Positions 32,850 through 41,132 of a stretch of 46,307 bases of DNA are shown one piece after another (within the stretch, counting starts at the first letter, position 1; each line of letters opens with the position of its first letter). A program made the translations under genes and the position numbers. The notes below the pieces were generated by a model. It was not told the DNA's origin. It was given only the letters and a program-made list of their open reading frames with translations, and did no database searches. Source of the DNA: Salinisphaera sp. (GTDB lineage Bacteria; Pseudomonadota; Gammaproteobacteria; Nevskiales; Salinisphaeraceae); assembly GCF_002729955.1 (NCBI RefSeq), contig NZ_PBYA01000010.1, forward strand, positions 1 through 46,307, written 5' to 3'.

Positions 32850-33358
32850 TGCATGATCAGACGCAGCGGCTCGGGGCCGGTGAGTTTGATGCGTTCGCCC
32901 TTGGCAATATCCAGCTGCAGGCCAACGGCGTCCGGCGCGAAGGGCAGCTCGCGGGCGCCGCGATCGACCAGCACGGCCAGCTTCACCGCCGCGGGGCGGC
33001 CATAGTCGAACAGTTCGTTGAGCGCGGCCCGTACGGTCCGTCCGGTATAAAGCACATCGTCGACCAGGATCACCGTCTTGCCGTCGATATCGGCATCGAT
33101 ACGCGAGGGCCCCACGCTGGGGTGCAGGCCGATGGTGGAGAAATCGTCTCGATAGAAGCTGATATTGAGCGTGCCCAACGGCGCGGCCAGGGCGAAATGC
33201 CGATGCAGGCGCTCGGCGATCCAGGCGCCGCCGGTTTCCACGCCGACCATGACCGCGCTCGGATCCGCCGCGATCATGGGCGCCAGGGCCGATTCCAGGG
33301 CCGCTATCGCGGCATCCACGTCGAAAGTCCGGGACGTTGGGCTATCGGTAGGCGTCAT
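32846..33358 (-). CDS. pyrR: PyrR, pyrimidine regulator/uracil phosphoribosyltransferase
   Basis: A 170-residue PyrR-type phosphoribosyltransferase. The PRPP loop [21 protein letters not shown] is intact and [16 protein letters not shown] is present near the start. In Gram-positives PyrR controls transcription attenuation; in Pseudomonas-like operons it is encoded with pyrB and may regulate it. It lies 42 bp after ruvX and overlaps the ACT gene by 4 bp. Confidence 0.93.
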   Translation of the reverse strand: MTPTDSPTSRTFDVDAAIAALESALAPMIAADPSAVMVGVETGGAWIAERLHRHFALAAPLGTLNISFYRDDFSTIGLHPSVGPSRIDADIDGKTVILVDDVLYTGRTVRAALNELFDYGRPAAVKLAVLVDRGARELPFAPDAVGLQLDIAKGERIKLTGPEPLRLIMQ

Positions 33359-33400
33359 GGTGTGGCTCTTTGCAGCGAAAAACAGGGGCAGACGAACGCA

Positions 33401-33850
33401 TCACGACGGGCTGCCGTTGGCGAGCCAGCCTTCGAGGATGACCTGGGCGGCCATGGAGTCGGAATCGCCCTTGGCCAAACGCTTGCCACGGCTGCCGCTG
33501 GCGCGTGCGGTGCGCAGTCGTTCCATGGCCTCGATGGTGGAGAAGCGCTCGTCCATGGCATGCACGGGGATATCGAAATGCTCGCCGAGCTGGCGCATGA
33601 ACTGTTGGGCGTTTTCGGTCATCGGCTGGCTCGAGCCGTCGTTGGCCAGGGGCAGGCCGACCACCAGCGCGCCCGGGCGCCACGCGGCCACGATACGGGT
33701 CAGGCCCTGCCAGTCCGGCCCGCCGCCGGCGTTGCTGTGGTGCAGGGTGGTCAAGGCCTGGGCATTGCCGGTAATCGCATTGCCTACGGCCACGCCGATG
33801 CGTTTTGTGCCGAAATCGAAGCCCAGCAATACGTTCGCATCACCGGCCAT
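33401..33850 (-). CDS. ruvX: RuvX/YqgF, RNase H-like protein
   Basis: A 149-residue YqgF/RuvX protein, an RNase H-fold nuclease involved in processing the 5' end of pre-16S rRNA. The family motif LGFDFGTKRIGVAVGN starts the protein, followed by LVVGLPLANDGSSQPMTENAQQFM and AMDERFSTIEAM and KGDSDSMAAQVILEGWL. The ATG at 33850 is chosen because the upstream open frame is antisense-like and overlaps algH. It lies 17 bp after the algH stop. Confidence 0.94.
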   Translation of the reverse strand: MAGDANVLLGFDFGTKRIGVAVGNAITGNAQALTTLHHSNAGGGPDWQGLTRIVAAWRPGALVVGLPLANDGSSQPMTENAQQFMRQLGEHFDIPVHAMDERFSTIEAMERLRTARASGSRGKRLAKGDSDSMAAQVILEGWLANGSPS

Positions 33851-33867
33851 GGGCGTACTCCACGATG

Positions 33868-34422
33868 CTAGGCATGGCCGACCAGGCCCGATAGCTGATG
33901 CGCTTCCAGGCCGAGCAGGCGCGCGGCCGCGGCCCAGCGGCCTTCCACCGGCGTGGAGAAGATGATCTGGTCGCTGGCCGGTGTATTGAGCCAGCTGTTG
34001 GCGAGCATTTCGTCTTCGAGCTGGCCTTCGCCCCAGCCGGCATAGCCGAGGGTGATCAGATACTCGCTGGGGCCGAAGCCGTTGCCGATCGCTTCCAGCA
34101 CGTCGCGCGAGGTGGTCAGGGCGAGACCGCCGCCCACCTTGAGCGTGGACTCCCACCGGCCCTCGTCGCGATGCAATACGAAGCCGCGCTCGGTCTGTAC
34201 CGGGCCGCCCCAGTAGACCGGCTGCTTGGCCGGCACATGCGCTTCGATATCCATATGCCCGAGCATTTCGTGCACGGACAGATCGCTGGGTTTGTTGATC
34301 ACCAGCCCCATGGCGCCGTCGTCGTTGTGCTCGGCGATGAAGGTCACGCTATCGGCGAAATCGCCGCCCACACGGCCCGGCATGGCAAGCAGGAACTGGT
34401 TGCGGAATATTCCATGTGTCAT
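33868..34422 (-). CDS. algH: AlgH/YqgE family protein
   Basis: A 184-residue YqgE/AlgH protein (DUF179), a cytoplasmic family often encoded next to ruvX whose biochemical role is not settled. The signature GRVGGDFADSVTFIAEHNDDGAMGLVINKP is clear, with PVYWGGPVQTERGFVLH and ITLGYAGWGEGQLEDEM. The start MTHGIFRNQFLLAMPG at 34422 matches the family N-terminus; an ATG 19 codons upstream is less likely. Order and spacing fit the conserved gshB-tonB-algH-ruvX run. Confidence 0.94.
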   Translation of the reverse strand: MTHGIFRNQFLLAMPGRVGGDFADSVTFIAEHNDDGAMGLVINKPSDLSVHEMLGHMDIEAHVPAKQPVYWGGPVQTERGFVLHRDEGRWESTLKVGGGLALTTSRDVLEAIGNGFGPSEYLITLGYAGWGEGQLEDEMLANSWLNTPASDQIIFSTPVEGRWAAAARLLGLEAHQLSGLVGHA

Positions 34423-34475
34423 GGCGTCATTATCCGCCGAGCGCTTGCGTACGGGCAAATGAGCGCCCGGGCCAT

Positions 34476-35228
34476 TCAATCGTTGCGACTGATTTCGTTC
34501 GAGTCGCCCGCCTCGAACAGCCAGTCGTAGGCAAAGCTCAGTTCGCTGGTGATCTCCTTGAGCGGCTCGTCAAAAGTCGGATAGGGCGCCGCACCGCGCA
34601 CAATGGCAAGCGCGATGTTGTCGAGCGCGTCGTTGCCGGAGGAACGCAGCACGCGCACCGCGAGCAGGCTGCCGTCGGCGCGCACGCGCACGGCCATGGT
34701 CAGCCGTCGCGGCTGCGCGGCGTCCAGCAGTTCGGCCGGATAGCGGCGGCTGCCCCGTGCTTCGATTCGTTCCTGCCAGAGTTCGAGATAGGCCGCCCGC
34801 GCATCCCGGGCGGCCGCCGAGATCTGCGCAGGGCGGGGTTTTCGGATGATCTCGATCGCCGCGTTGGGGGTGGCGGGCGTATCCGGCGTTTGCGCTTGCG
34901 GCCGTGCTTCGGGCTCGGCGACCACCACGAAGCGGGTGAGGGTGCGTTCACCGGGGGGGTGAGAACGCGTATTCGGCGGGGTTTGCGACGGCGTATTGGC
35001 TAGCTGTGCACGCTGCGAAGCACGGGCGTCGCCCTGCTGGTTTTGGGCCGCGCGGATCGACGTATCCGGCGCGTTCACAGCCGCCTCGCCCACGCTGCGC
35101 GTGGCCGAAAGCAGGCGGGCGTCGTCCGGGTGGGTCTGCGACGAACCACTCGACCAGCCGAGCAGCAGGGCATGCAGGATCAGCGCGATCGCCAGGCAGA
35201 AACAGAACCGCGCGCGAACGCTGGACAT
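34476..35228 (-). CDS. tonB: TonB-family energy transducer
   Basis: A 250-residue protein with one N-terminal transmembrane helix (FCFCLAIALILHALLLGWSS), a central Pro/Ala/Gln-rich linker (about 80-145) and a C-terminal TonB domain (about 150-245: YPAELLDAAQPRRLTMAVRVRADGSLLAVRVLRSSGNDALDNIALAIVRGAAPYPTF). It transmits proton-motive-force energy to outer-membrane receptors. Position between gshB and algH matches the conserved Pseudomonas order, where the gene is a TonB paralogue (tonB3) linked to twitching; that link is only inferred here. Confidence 0.88.
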   Translation of the reverse strand: MSSVRARFCFCLAIALILHALLLGWSSGSSQTHPDDARLLSATRSVGEAAVNAPDTSIRAAQNQQGDARASQRAQLANTPSQTPPNTRSHPPGERTLTRFVVVAEPEARPQAQTPDTPATPNAAIEIIRKPRPAQISAAARDARAAYLELWQERIEARGSRRYPAELLDAAQPRRLTMAVRVRADGSLLAVRVLRSSGNDALDNIALAIVRGAAPYPTFDEPLKEITSELSFAYDWLFEAGDSNEISRND

Positions 35229-35231
35229 GGG

Positions 35232-36182
35232 CTAGTTCAGCCGCAGCTCGATCGCGTCGAACAGCTTCGCGGCGATATTGATGCCGAACTGCTTGTCCAG
35301 CTCACGCACGCAGGTGGGGCTGGTGACGTTGATTTCGGTGAGCTTGTCGCCGATCACGTCCAGGCCCACGAACAGCAGGCCCTTTTCGCGCACATAGGGG
35401 CCGATCTCCTCGGCGATCGCCCGGTCGGCATCGGTAAGCGGACGGCCCACGCCGCGCCCGCCGGCGGCGAGGTTGCCGCGCAGTTCGCCTTCGGCCGGCA
35501 CGCGTGCCAGCGCGTAATCCACCGGCACGCCGTCGACCACCAGAATACGTTTGTCGCCTTCCTTGATCGCCGGCAGGTAGGCCTGGGCCATCGCATAGCG
35601 ACTGCCGTGTTCGGTGAGTACTTCCAGCACCACCGAAATATTGTCGTCGCCGGTCTTGACCCGAAAGATCCGCGAGCCACCCATGCCGTCGAGCGGTTTG
35701 ATCACGGCATCGCCGTGTTCGGCGATAAAGCGCTTGAAGTCGGCGCTGCGGCGCGCCACCAGCGTGGGCGCGGTCAGATGGGCAAAGCGGTTGATCGACA
35801 TCTTCTCGTTGACGTCGCGCAGCGCATCGCAGCGATTGACCACCAGCGTGCCTTCGTTTTCGGCCAGCTCGAGAATATAGGTGGCATAGATGTATTCGGT
35901 ATCGAACGGCGGATCCTTGCGCATGAGGATGGTATCGAGATCGGCCAGGGCCAGAATCTCCGACTCGCCGGTAAAGCGATACCAGTCGTCGTTGTCGTCG
36001 AACACTTCCAGGCGGCGTCCCGTGCCGTAGCCCACGCCGTCGCGCACGAACAGATCGGACATCTCGAAATAGATGATTTCGTACTCGCGGCGCATGGCTT
36101 CGAGCAGCAATGCCAGGGTGGTGTCCTTGTAAGGGGTGATATCCGCGATGGGGTCCATCACGACGCCGAGACGGGTGGCCAT
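35232..36182 (-). CDS. gshB: Glutathione synthase
   Basis: A 316-residue ATP-grasp enzyme that joins gamma-glutamylcysteine and glycine to make glutathione. Motifs: RLGVVMDPIADITPYKDTTLALLLEA at the start, ILMRKDPPFDTEYIYATYILE, VIKPLDGMGGSRIFRV and the metal-binding end VGLDVIGDKLTEINVTSPT. Length is standard. It is the first gene of the leftward operon running to pyrB; tonB follows after only 3 bp. The upstream side (36183-36330) holds its promoter and an inverted repeat CAGGCAT-GCC-ATGCCTG at 36252-36268. Confidence 0.96.
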   Translation of the reverse strand: MATRLGVVMDPIADITPYKDTTLALLLEAMRREYEIIYFEMSDLFVRDGVGYGTGRRLEVFDDNDDWYRFTGESEILALADLDTILMRKDPPFDTEYIYATYILELAENEGTLVVNRCDALRDVNEKMSINRFAHLTAPTLVARRSADFKRFIAEHGDAVIKPLDGMGGSRIFRVKTGDDNISVVLEVLTEHGSRYAMAQAYLPAIKEGDKRILVVDGVPVDYALARVPAEGELRGNLAAGGRGVGRPLTDADRAIAEEIGPYVREKGLLFVGLDVIGDKLTEINVTSPTCVRELDKQFGINIAAKLFDAIELRLN

Positions 36183-36334
36183 GCCGCAGCTCCTGATACC
36201 GGACGCGCATCAGCGCGCCCAGCGATTGTCGAATAAGCGCGCATGGTAGCGCAGGCATGCCATGCCTGGCTTTCGTCCACGCAACCTGACGTCGCCGCGT
36301 TTTCTGCGAACACATGCCCGCGGGTGGGCGGGAC

Positions 36335-37621
36335 GGCTTCGTTCCTTGAAGGCAACCACAGATTGCGCAGATTTAAGGGATTAAGAAAACGGCACTCTCT
36401 ACCCTTACGTCTGCCCCAAGCCTCGTGCATGCGGACGTAGTACGAAGCGACCTCTCATGGAATCTGCGTTGATCTGCGAAATCCGCGGTTCCTGTCTTGT
36501 CTTAGAGGACGACTCGGGCCGCGAATGAACGCGAACGGGGCATGCAGTGTGAACGTGGGGCTTCGCGTTGGCTGGCTTCGTTCCTTGAAGGCAACCACAG
36601 ATTGCGCAGATTTAGGGGATTGAAGAATGGGGCGCTTCCCGGCCTCGCACGTGCCCCAAGCCTCGTGCATGCCGACGTAGTGCGACGCGGCCTTTCACAC
36701 AATCTGCGTCGATCTGCGAAATCTGCGGTTCCTGTCCTGTCTTGGAAGACGACTCGGACCGCGAATGCACGCGAATAAACGCGTATGAGGCATGCATTGT
36801 GAACGTGGGGCTTCGAGTGGACTGGCTTCGTTCCTTGAAGGCAACCGCAGATTACGCAGATTTTGGGGATTAAGAATGGGGCGTTTTCGGCGCTCGTGCT
36901 TGCCTCAAGCATCGTGCGTGCAGATAGAGCGCGAAGCGGCCTGTCAGACAATCTGCGTCGATCTGCGAAATCTGCGGTTCCTGTCCTGTTTTGGAAGACG
37001 ACTCGGACCGCGAATGCACGCGAATAAACGCGTATGAGGCATGCATTGAGAACGTGCGGCTTTCGCGTTAGCTGGCTTCGTTCCTTGAAGGCAACCACAG
37101 ATTGCGCAGATTTAGGGGATTAAGAAGAGGGCACTTTCTACTCTTACGCCTGCCTCAAGCATCATGCATGCCGACGTAGCGCGAAGCGGCCTGTCACACA
37201 ATCTGCGTCGATCTGCGAAATCTGTGGTTCCTGCCTTGTCTTAGAGGACGACTCGGACCGCGAATGAACGAGAATAAACGCGAACGGGGCATGCAGTGTG
37301 AACGTGGGGCTTCGCGTTGGCTGGCCTCGTTCCTTGAAGGCAACCACAGATTGCACAGATTTAAGGGATTAAAAAGGGGGGCGTTTTCGGCCCTTTCACT
37401 TGCCTCAAGCTTCGTGCATGCGGACGTAGTGCGAACAGGCCTGTCACACAATCTGTGTCGATCTGCGAAATCTGTGGTTCCTGCCTTGTCTTAGAGGACG
37501 ACTCGGACCGCGAATGCACGAGAATAAACGCGAACGGGGCATGCATGCCGACGTAGCGCGAAGTGGTCTGTCAGGCAATCTGTGTTGATCTGCGAAATCT
37601 GTGGTTCCTGTCTTTCGTTCA
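36335..37621. repeat. Tandem array of about 250-bp hairpin-forming units, non-coding
   Basis: Five full units and a shortened sixth. The shared GTTCCTTGAAGGCAACC starts at 36341 (in phase), 36580, 36830, 37080 and 37329, i.e. periods of 239, 250, 250 and 249 bp. Each unit carries a left arm AACCACAGATTGCGCAGATT (with variants) and, about 100 bp later, a right arm GATCTGCGAAATCTGCGGTT, nearly complementary. Right-arm AATCTG motifs fall at 36461, 36701, 36950, 37200, 37450 and 37577. The last unit lacks its left half, joined at a GCATGC-like sequence. Short open frames on both strands repeat with the units and are not genes. No protein, RNA gene or transposase is seen. Confidence 0.9.
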
Positions 37622-37628
37622 AAGACAG
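37608..37628. terminator. Hairpin closing the repeat array
   Basis: CTGTCTTT and AAAGACAG form a perfect 8-bp stem with loop CGTTC exactly where the last array unit ends. It could stop transcription leaving the NERD-like gene leftward or mark the array boundary. No clear T-run follows. Confidence 0.45.
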
Positions 37629-37725
37629 CACACCACTCGAAGCGCGCCTTGGCGGACAGTTACACCAGCAGCCAGTCCGGCGGATCCGAATTGGCGTTTC
37701 AGCCGCTCTACATCGGGCCGTGCGC

Positions 37726-38274
37726 TCAGGCAGCAGTCTTGAGTTGAGCCGGGGCTTGCCCGGACAGCTGGGTGACGATCTGCTGCAGGCGTCGTGCAGA
37801 GAATACTTCGACCCGATAACTGCGGATATATTCGGCAAGCTCGGGCCCGTGCACCATATTGGCTGGGCGCTCTGCGGGCAGGTTGCTGACGGTGACCAGC
37901 ACCGGGCTGACGAAGCTGCGGTTTTCCTCGAGCAATTCCGCCACGTCCCGGGCCTGCTGTTCGCAACGGTCGACGGGGTTGTCGTCGTTCGCGGCATCCG
38001 CCATGGGTCGCGGGGCCCAGTCGGTGGAACCCAGGTCGTGGGCGATGCCGGCATCCAGCGGTTCGATGATGAAAAGCCCGCGGGTGCTGACCACCACCAG
38101 CCCGAGATGGATGAGCGCCGCCGGGGTCTGGACGGCCAGATTGCGCAGCACGATATAGCGACGCGAGCGCAGCATCCACCACCATGCGAGCACGGCGCGC
38201 CAACGCGACAGACGCACAACCATCGACGCATAATCGCGACGAACCACAAATCCGAGAGAAATCAGCGCTTTCAC
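37726..38274 (-). CDS. NERD-like domain protein, catalytic residues apparently lost
   Basis: A 182-residue protein. After an Arg/Trp-rich start (about 1-35), residues 40-155 fit a NERD (nuclease-related) domain: RRYIVLRNLAVQTPAALIHLGLVVVSTRGLFIIEPLDAGIAHD, then NPVDRCEQQARDVAELLEENRSFVSPVLVTVSNLPAE. In NERD proteins the strand reads roughly iDhvvvs..GvfvIEvK; here the usual Asp is Leu and the E-x-K pair is Glu-Pro-Leu, so nuclease activity is doubtful. Function unknown. It stands alone between the tandem array and an MFS gene; the 14-bp palindrome GCGCTTGCAAGCGC at 38343-38356 lies in its upstream region. Confidence 0.55.
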   Translation of the reverse strand: MKALISLGFVVRRDYASMVVRLSRWRAVLAWWWMLRSRRYIVLRNLAVQTPAALIHLGLVVVSTRGLFIIEPLDAGIAHDLGSTDWAPRPMADAANDDNPVDRCEQQARDVAELLEENRSFVSPVLVTVSNLPAERPANMVHGPELAEYIRSYRVEVFSARRLQQIVTQLSGQAPAQLKTAA

Positions 38275-38415
38275 GGCAACTACTTAAGGCTGATGAACGA
38301 CACGCGGCGGGCGCCGAGTGGGCTTCGAGACGGTATATTACGGCGCTTGCAAGCGCTTCTGAAGTACTTGGTAAATTAAATTTTCATGGCAGTTCGATAG
38401 CCGCGTTGAATGGTC

Positions 38416-38467
38416 TCGAAAGCCTGTTTCGAGCGGCTTTGCCAAGGGCTTCGCTTAAGGCTTTCGA
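38416..38467 (-). terminator. Long inverted repeat downstream of the MFS gene
   Basis: TCGAAAGCCT (38416-38425) and AGGCTTTCGA (38458-38467) are perfect 10-bp complements with a 32-base structured spacer, ending one base before the MFS stop. It probably stabilises or ends that transcript; no T-run is visible. The rest of 38275-38415 shows no gene. Confidence 0.45.
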
Positions 38468-39601
38468 TCAGTCGGTTACCGCGCGAAACCAGAACAGTCC
38501 GGGCGTCACCCCCAGGCCGGCGAACACCAAGACGGCCGCCTGTAACGACAACTGACTCATCAGCACCCCGAACAAGGGTGCGCCCGCGGTCTGGCCGACG
38601 GCGATCGTGAGAAACCCGGCCATCAGGCCGGTCCCGGGACGGTCGGGCAGCGTCGTGGTGCCCCAGACCAGATAGACGCCGGTGAGCATCACGTAGGCCG
38701 CGCCGAACAGTGCGCCGCCGACGAGCGTGAGGGTGGGCGTGGTGAACGCCAGCCCGGTCATGCCGATACTGGCCACGAGCGCCACCAGGAACAATCGATG
38801 TACGGTATTGATGCCCAGGCGCGCGACCAGCCACCCGGCCGCGGCACCCAGGATGCCGGCCGCGCCGATCGCTATCCAGAGCATGCCGGTCAGCCGGGTG
38901 GACCAGTCGAGCCGTGCCTGTGCGATCTCGCCGCCAAACGACCAGAGCGCGGTGCTGGCCGCGCCCATGAGAAACGACGCCGCCACCAGCCGTAGCAGGT
39001 TGGCATGCAGCGGCGGCATACCCAGCCCGTCGATCCGACCGTTTTTCGAGCCGCGGGCCGGCAAGGCCAGGTAGGAGGCGACGCCCAACGCGGCGGCCGT
39101 GGCGGCGAAGATCATGAAAACGAGGCGCCACTGCTCACCGAGCCCCAGCGCGAACGGCCCCGACAGCGCCACGCCCGCGCTGGTGCCGGCGTTGATGATC
39201 GTGTTGGTGAGATCGCGACGTGCCGGGGCCACCGCGTAGGACACCGCCTCGGCCAATGGCGGCGAGGCCAGGCCGGTGCTGGTGCCGGCAAGAATGACGA
39301 ATACCGCCAGCCATACCGGTGAAGTACAAACCGCGATGCCGACCAGACCCGCCGTCGCCACGGCCGCCGCGGCGACCGCGACGATGCGTGCCCCGAAACG
39401 CTCCGAGCAGCGGGCCGAGACGATGATGGCGACACAGTAGGCGGCAAAGGCGCCGCCGGATATGACGCCGGCCAGGCTGGCAGACAGCCCCAGATCGCTA
39501 CGGATCTGGGGCAGGAACAGGCCGAAGGCAAAGCGGGCAAAGCCGTAGCAGACCGCGATCAGCCCGAAGCCGGTCGCGCCGATCCGAAGCGCGGGCGTCA
39601 T
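38468..39601 (-). CDS. MFS transporter (YbfB/CynX-like), paired with TetR regulator
   Basis: A 377-residue, 12-helix major facilitator: GFGLIAVCYGFARFAFGLFLPQIRSDLGLSASLAGVISGG at the start is typical of the YbfB/Bcr-like MFS branch, with CSERFGARIVAV as motif A. The start at 39601 overlaps the TetR stop by 4 bp (ATGA), so they form one operon; an upstream in-frame extension would run through the regulator gene. The TetR protein and its operator suggest induction by a substrate, probably a toxic compound, which is not identifiable. Confidence 0.88.
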   Translation of the reverse strand: MTPALRIGATGFGLIAVCYGFARFAFGLFLPQIRSDLGLSASLAGVISGGAFAAYCVAIIVSARCSERFGARIVAVAAAAVATAGLVGIAVCTSPVWLAVFVILAGTSTGLASPPLAEAVSYAVAPARRDLTNTIINAGTSAGVALSGPFALGLGEQWRLVFMIFAATAAALGVASYLALPARGSKNGRIDGLGMPPLHANLLRLVAASFLMGAASTALWSFGGEIAQARLDWSTRLTGMLWIAIGAAGILGAAAGWLVARLGINTVHRLFLVALVASIGMTGLAFTTPTLTLVGGALFGAAYVMLTGVYLVWGTTTLPDRPGTGLMAGFLTIAVGQTAGAPLFGVLMSQLSLQAAVLVFAGLGVTPGLFWFRAVTD

Positions 39602-40125
39602 GGCCGAGCCCGTGCGTTTACCAGCTGACAGGCACAGGTGCGTGCGGCTTCGATTACGGCCGCGCCGCGGTAGGTGGCAGCCGTGGTTGCCCCTTCGAAC
39701 AGGGCCAGTATCTGATCGGCCAGTTGTGCATCCGCCTGGCCGGTTTCGCGCACGACCAGATCGGCGATGCGCTCGGTCAACTCCCGATGGTAGGCCGCGA
39801 CCTCGGCGGCGATCTCCGGTATGTCGCCGCCAGTCTCGGCCTCGGCCCGGAAGAACAGGCAGCCGCGTATGCCTTCCGCGGCGAACCACTCGGCGAGCGA
39901 GTCGAACAGCGCGGTGGTCGTGCTGAAGTCGGTGTGTTCGAAGAAACGCCGATGGCGTTCCGCCAGTACCCGCGCCATCAACGCATTCTTGTTGCCCGCA
40001 TGCTTGTAGACGGTTCGACTCGAAAGCCGCGCTTCGCGAACCAGTTTGCCCATGCCGGTGGCATTGAAACCGTTGCGATCGAACAGGCGTTCTGCAGCCG
40101 CCAGCAGCTGTTGATCAATATCCAT
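39598..40125 (-). CDS. TetR-family transcriptional regulator
   Basis: A 175-residue TetR regulator: N-terminal HTH (QQLLAAAERLFDRNGFNATGMGKLVREARLSSRTVYKHAGNKNALMARVL, residues about 5-55) and a C-terminal ligand domain like the TetR_C_7-type (GCLFFRAEAETGG). The ATG at 40125 is preferred to one at 40161, because the longer start would place a 22-bp perfect palindrome inside the coding sequence, whereas the shorter one leaves it as an operator 7 bp upstream. It represses its own operon with the MFS gene (inference). Confidence 0.88.
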   Translation of the reverse strand: MDIDQQLLAAAERLFDRNGFNATGMGKLVREARLSSRTVYKHAGNKNALMARVLAERHRRFFEHTDFSTTTALFDSLAEWFAAEGIRGCLFFRAEAETGGDIPEIAAEVAAYHRELTERIADLVVRETGQADAQLADQILALFEGATTAATYRGAAVIEAARTCACQLVNARARP

Positions 40126-40132
40126 GCGCTCA

Positions 40133-40154
40133 ATGTAAAACGATCGTTTTACAT
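40133..40154. promoter_or_regulatory. 22-bp perfect palindromic TetR operator
   Basis: The core TGTAAAACGATCGTTTTACA (40134-40153) is a perfect palindrome, extended by one base on each side. It lies just upstream of the TetR start at 40125 and is the right size and symmetry for a TetR dimer; it also decides the start codon choice. Confidence 0.85.
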
Positions 40155-40333
40155 GCGTCAATCTTGTGGCCCCTCACTGCGAGACCCGCTGCCGTGCGCA
40201 GAACGCGGATGTGCGACTGGCGGGAATGCGACGCAGGTCGGTTCGGCCACCGCGGGCGCAGGCCGTAGCGCTCGCGAATGAATGCCTGGAAAGCGCCAGA
40301 AGTCGCGGCGTGGCGTGCGGAACCGGCCTAGGG

Positions 40334-40380
40334 AAGCTCTGCACGACCTGTCGCGATCCGCGAGAGGCTATGCAGAGTTT
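40334..40380. repeat. Intact copy of the dispersed palindromic element, after rsmE
   Basis: A long imperfect hairpin: outer arms CTCTGCA (40337-40343) and TGCAGAG (40371-40377), a 3-base internal loop, inner arms CCTGTCGCG (40347-40355) and CGCGAGAGG (40359-40367) with one mismatch, and a 3-base loop. It is flanked by CCGGCCTAG and CTAGCCGG. It lies 3 bp past the rsmE stop and is related to the split copy at 28935-29223. It may act as a transcript end or a REP-like mobile repeat. Confidence 0.75.
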
Positions 40381-40382
40381 AT

Positions 40383-41132
40383 CTAGCCGGCCAGATCGCC
40401 CCAGAGCGACTGCAGCGCGGCGAGTGCCGCCATGCCCGCGGTTTCTGTACGCAGTACGCGCGGGCCGAGGGTGATGGGCTGCCAGCCGGCGGCTTCTGCG
40501 CTGGCGATTTCGGCCTCGGACAGGCCCGATTCGGGGCCGATGAGCAGGGTCATGCGCGTGTTTTTCGCCAGCGCGGTCAGGCCCGTGGTGGCGGTGGGGG
40601 CGAGCATCAGTCGCAGGGCATCGGCGTGCGCGTCTTCATCGAGTACCTGCGCCAGGTTAATGGCCGGTTGAAGCGGCGGGCATACAAGCCGGCCGCTCTG
40701 TTCGGCGGCGGATTCGACCACGGCCTGCCAGTGCGCCTGTTTCTTGGCGAGCCGGTCACCTTCGAGCTTGACCTTGCCGCGTTCGGTGAACACGGGGCGG
40801 ATCGCGGTCACGCCCAGTTCCACCGCCTTGGCCAGGGCGAAGTCCATGCGATCACCGCGTGCGATGGCCTGATAGAGGGTGATCGACAACGGCGATTCGC
40901 GTTCCGGCGTATCCCGGGTTTCGATCGCCAGCGTCATGCGCTTGCGCCCCGCCTCGCGGATGCGCGCCCCGTATTCATGGCCATCGCCGTTGAACAGCGT
41001 AACCGCTGCGTCGCTGTCGAGGCGCAGCACGGTGGCCAGATGATGGCGCTTGGCATCGGCCAGTTCGATTACCTCGCCGACCGCGAGCGGGGTCTCGACG
41101 AACACCCGAGGGACGTGGGCCCGGCGACTCAT
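40383..41132 (-). CDS. rsmE: 16S rRNA m3U1498 methyltransferase
   Basis: A 249-residue SPOUT-class methyltransferase that methylates U1498 of 16S rRNA. N-terminal PUA-like part (PRVFVETPLAVGEVIELADAKRHHLATVLRL) and the C-terminal knot with LLIGPESGLSEAEIASA and ITLGPRVLRTETAGMAALAALQ are intact. The ATG at 41132 overlaps the argA stop by 4 bp; the longer upstream frame is shadow of argA. The gene pair order differs from the gshB/endA neighbourhood of E. coli rsmE. Confidence 0.95.
   Translation of the reverse strand: MSRRAHVPRVFVETPLAVGEVIELADAKRHHLATVLRLDSDAAVTLFNGDGHEYGARIREAGRKRMTLAIETRDTPERESPLSITLYQAIARGDRMDFALAKAVELGVTAIRPVFTERGKVKLEGDRLAKKQAHWQAVVESAAEQSGRLVCPPLQPAINLAQVLDEDAHADALRLMLAPTATTGLTALAKNTRMTLLIGPESGLSEAEIASAEAAGWQPITLGPRVLRTETAGMAALAALQSLWGDLAG

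Noticed and set aside
36502-37546. Short open frames on both strands in the tandem array, such as one giving QISQIDADC-like peptides
   Set aside because: They recur with the DNA repeat, change frame or stop between units, and have no ribosome sites; they reflect the repeat, not genes.
36335-37621. CRISPR array
   Set aside because: Units are about 250 bp with no short repeat/unique spacer pattern and no cas genes nearby.
40126-40333. A gene on the plus strand upstream of the hairpin
   Set aside because: Only short Arg-rich frames, no ribosome site, and the sequence lies in the TetR promoter region.
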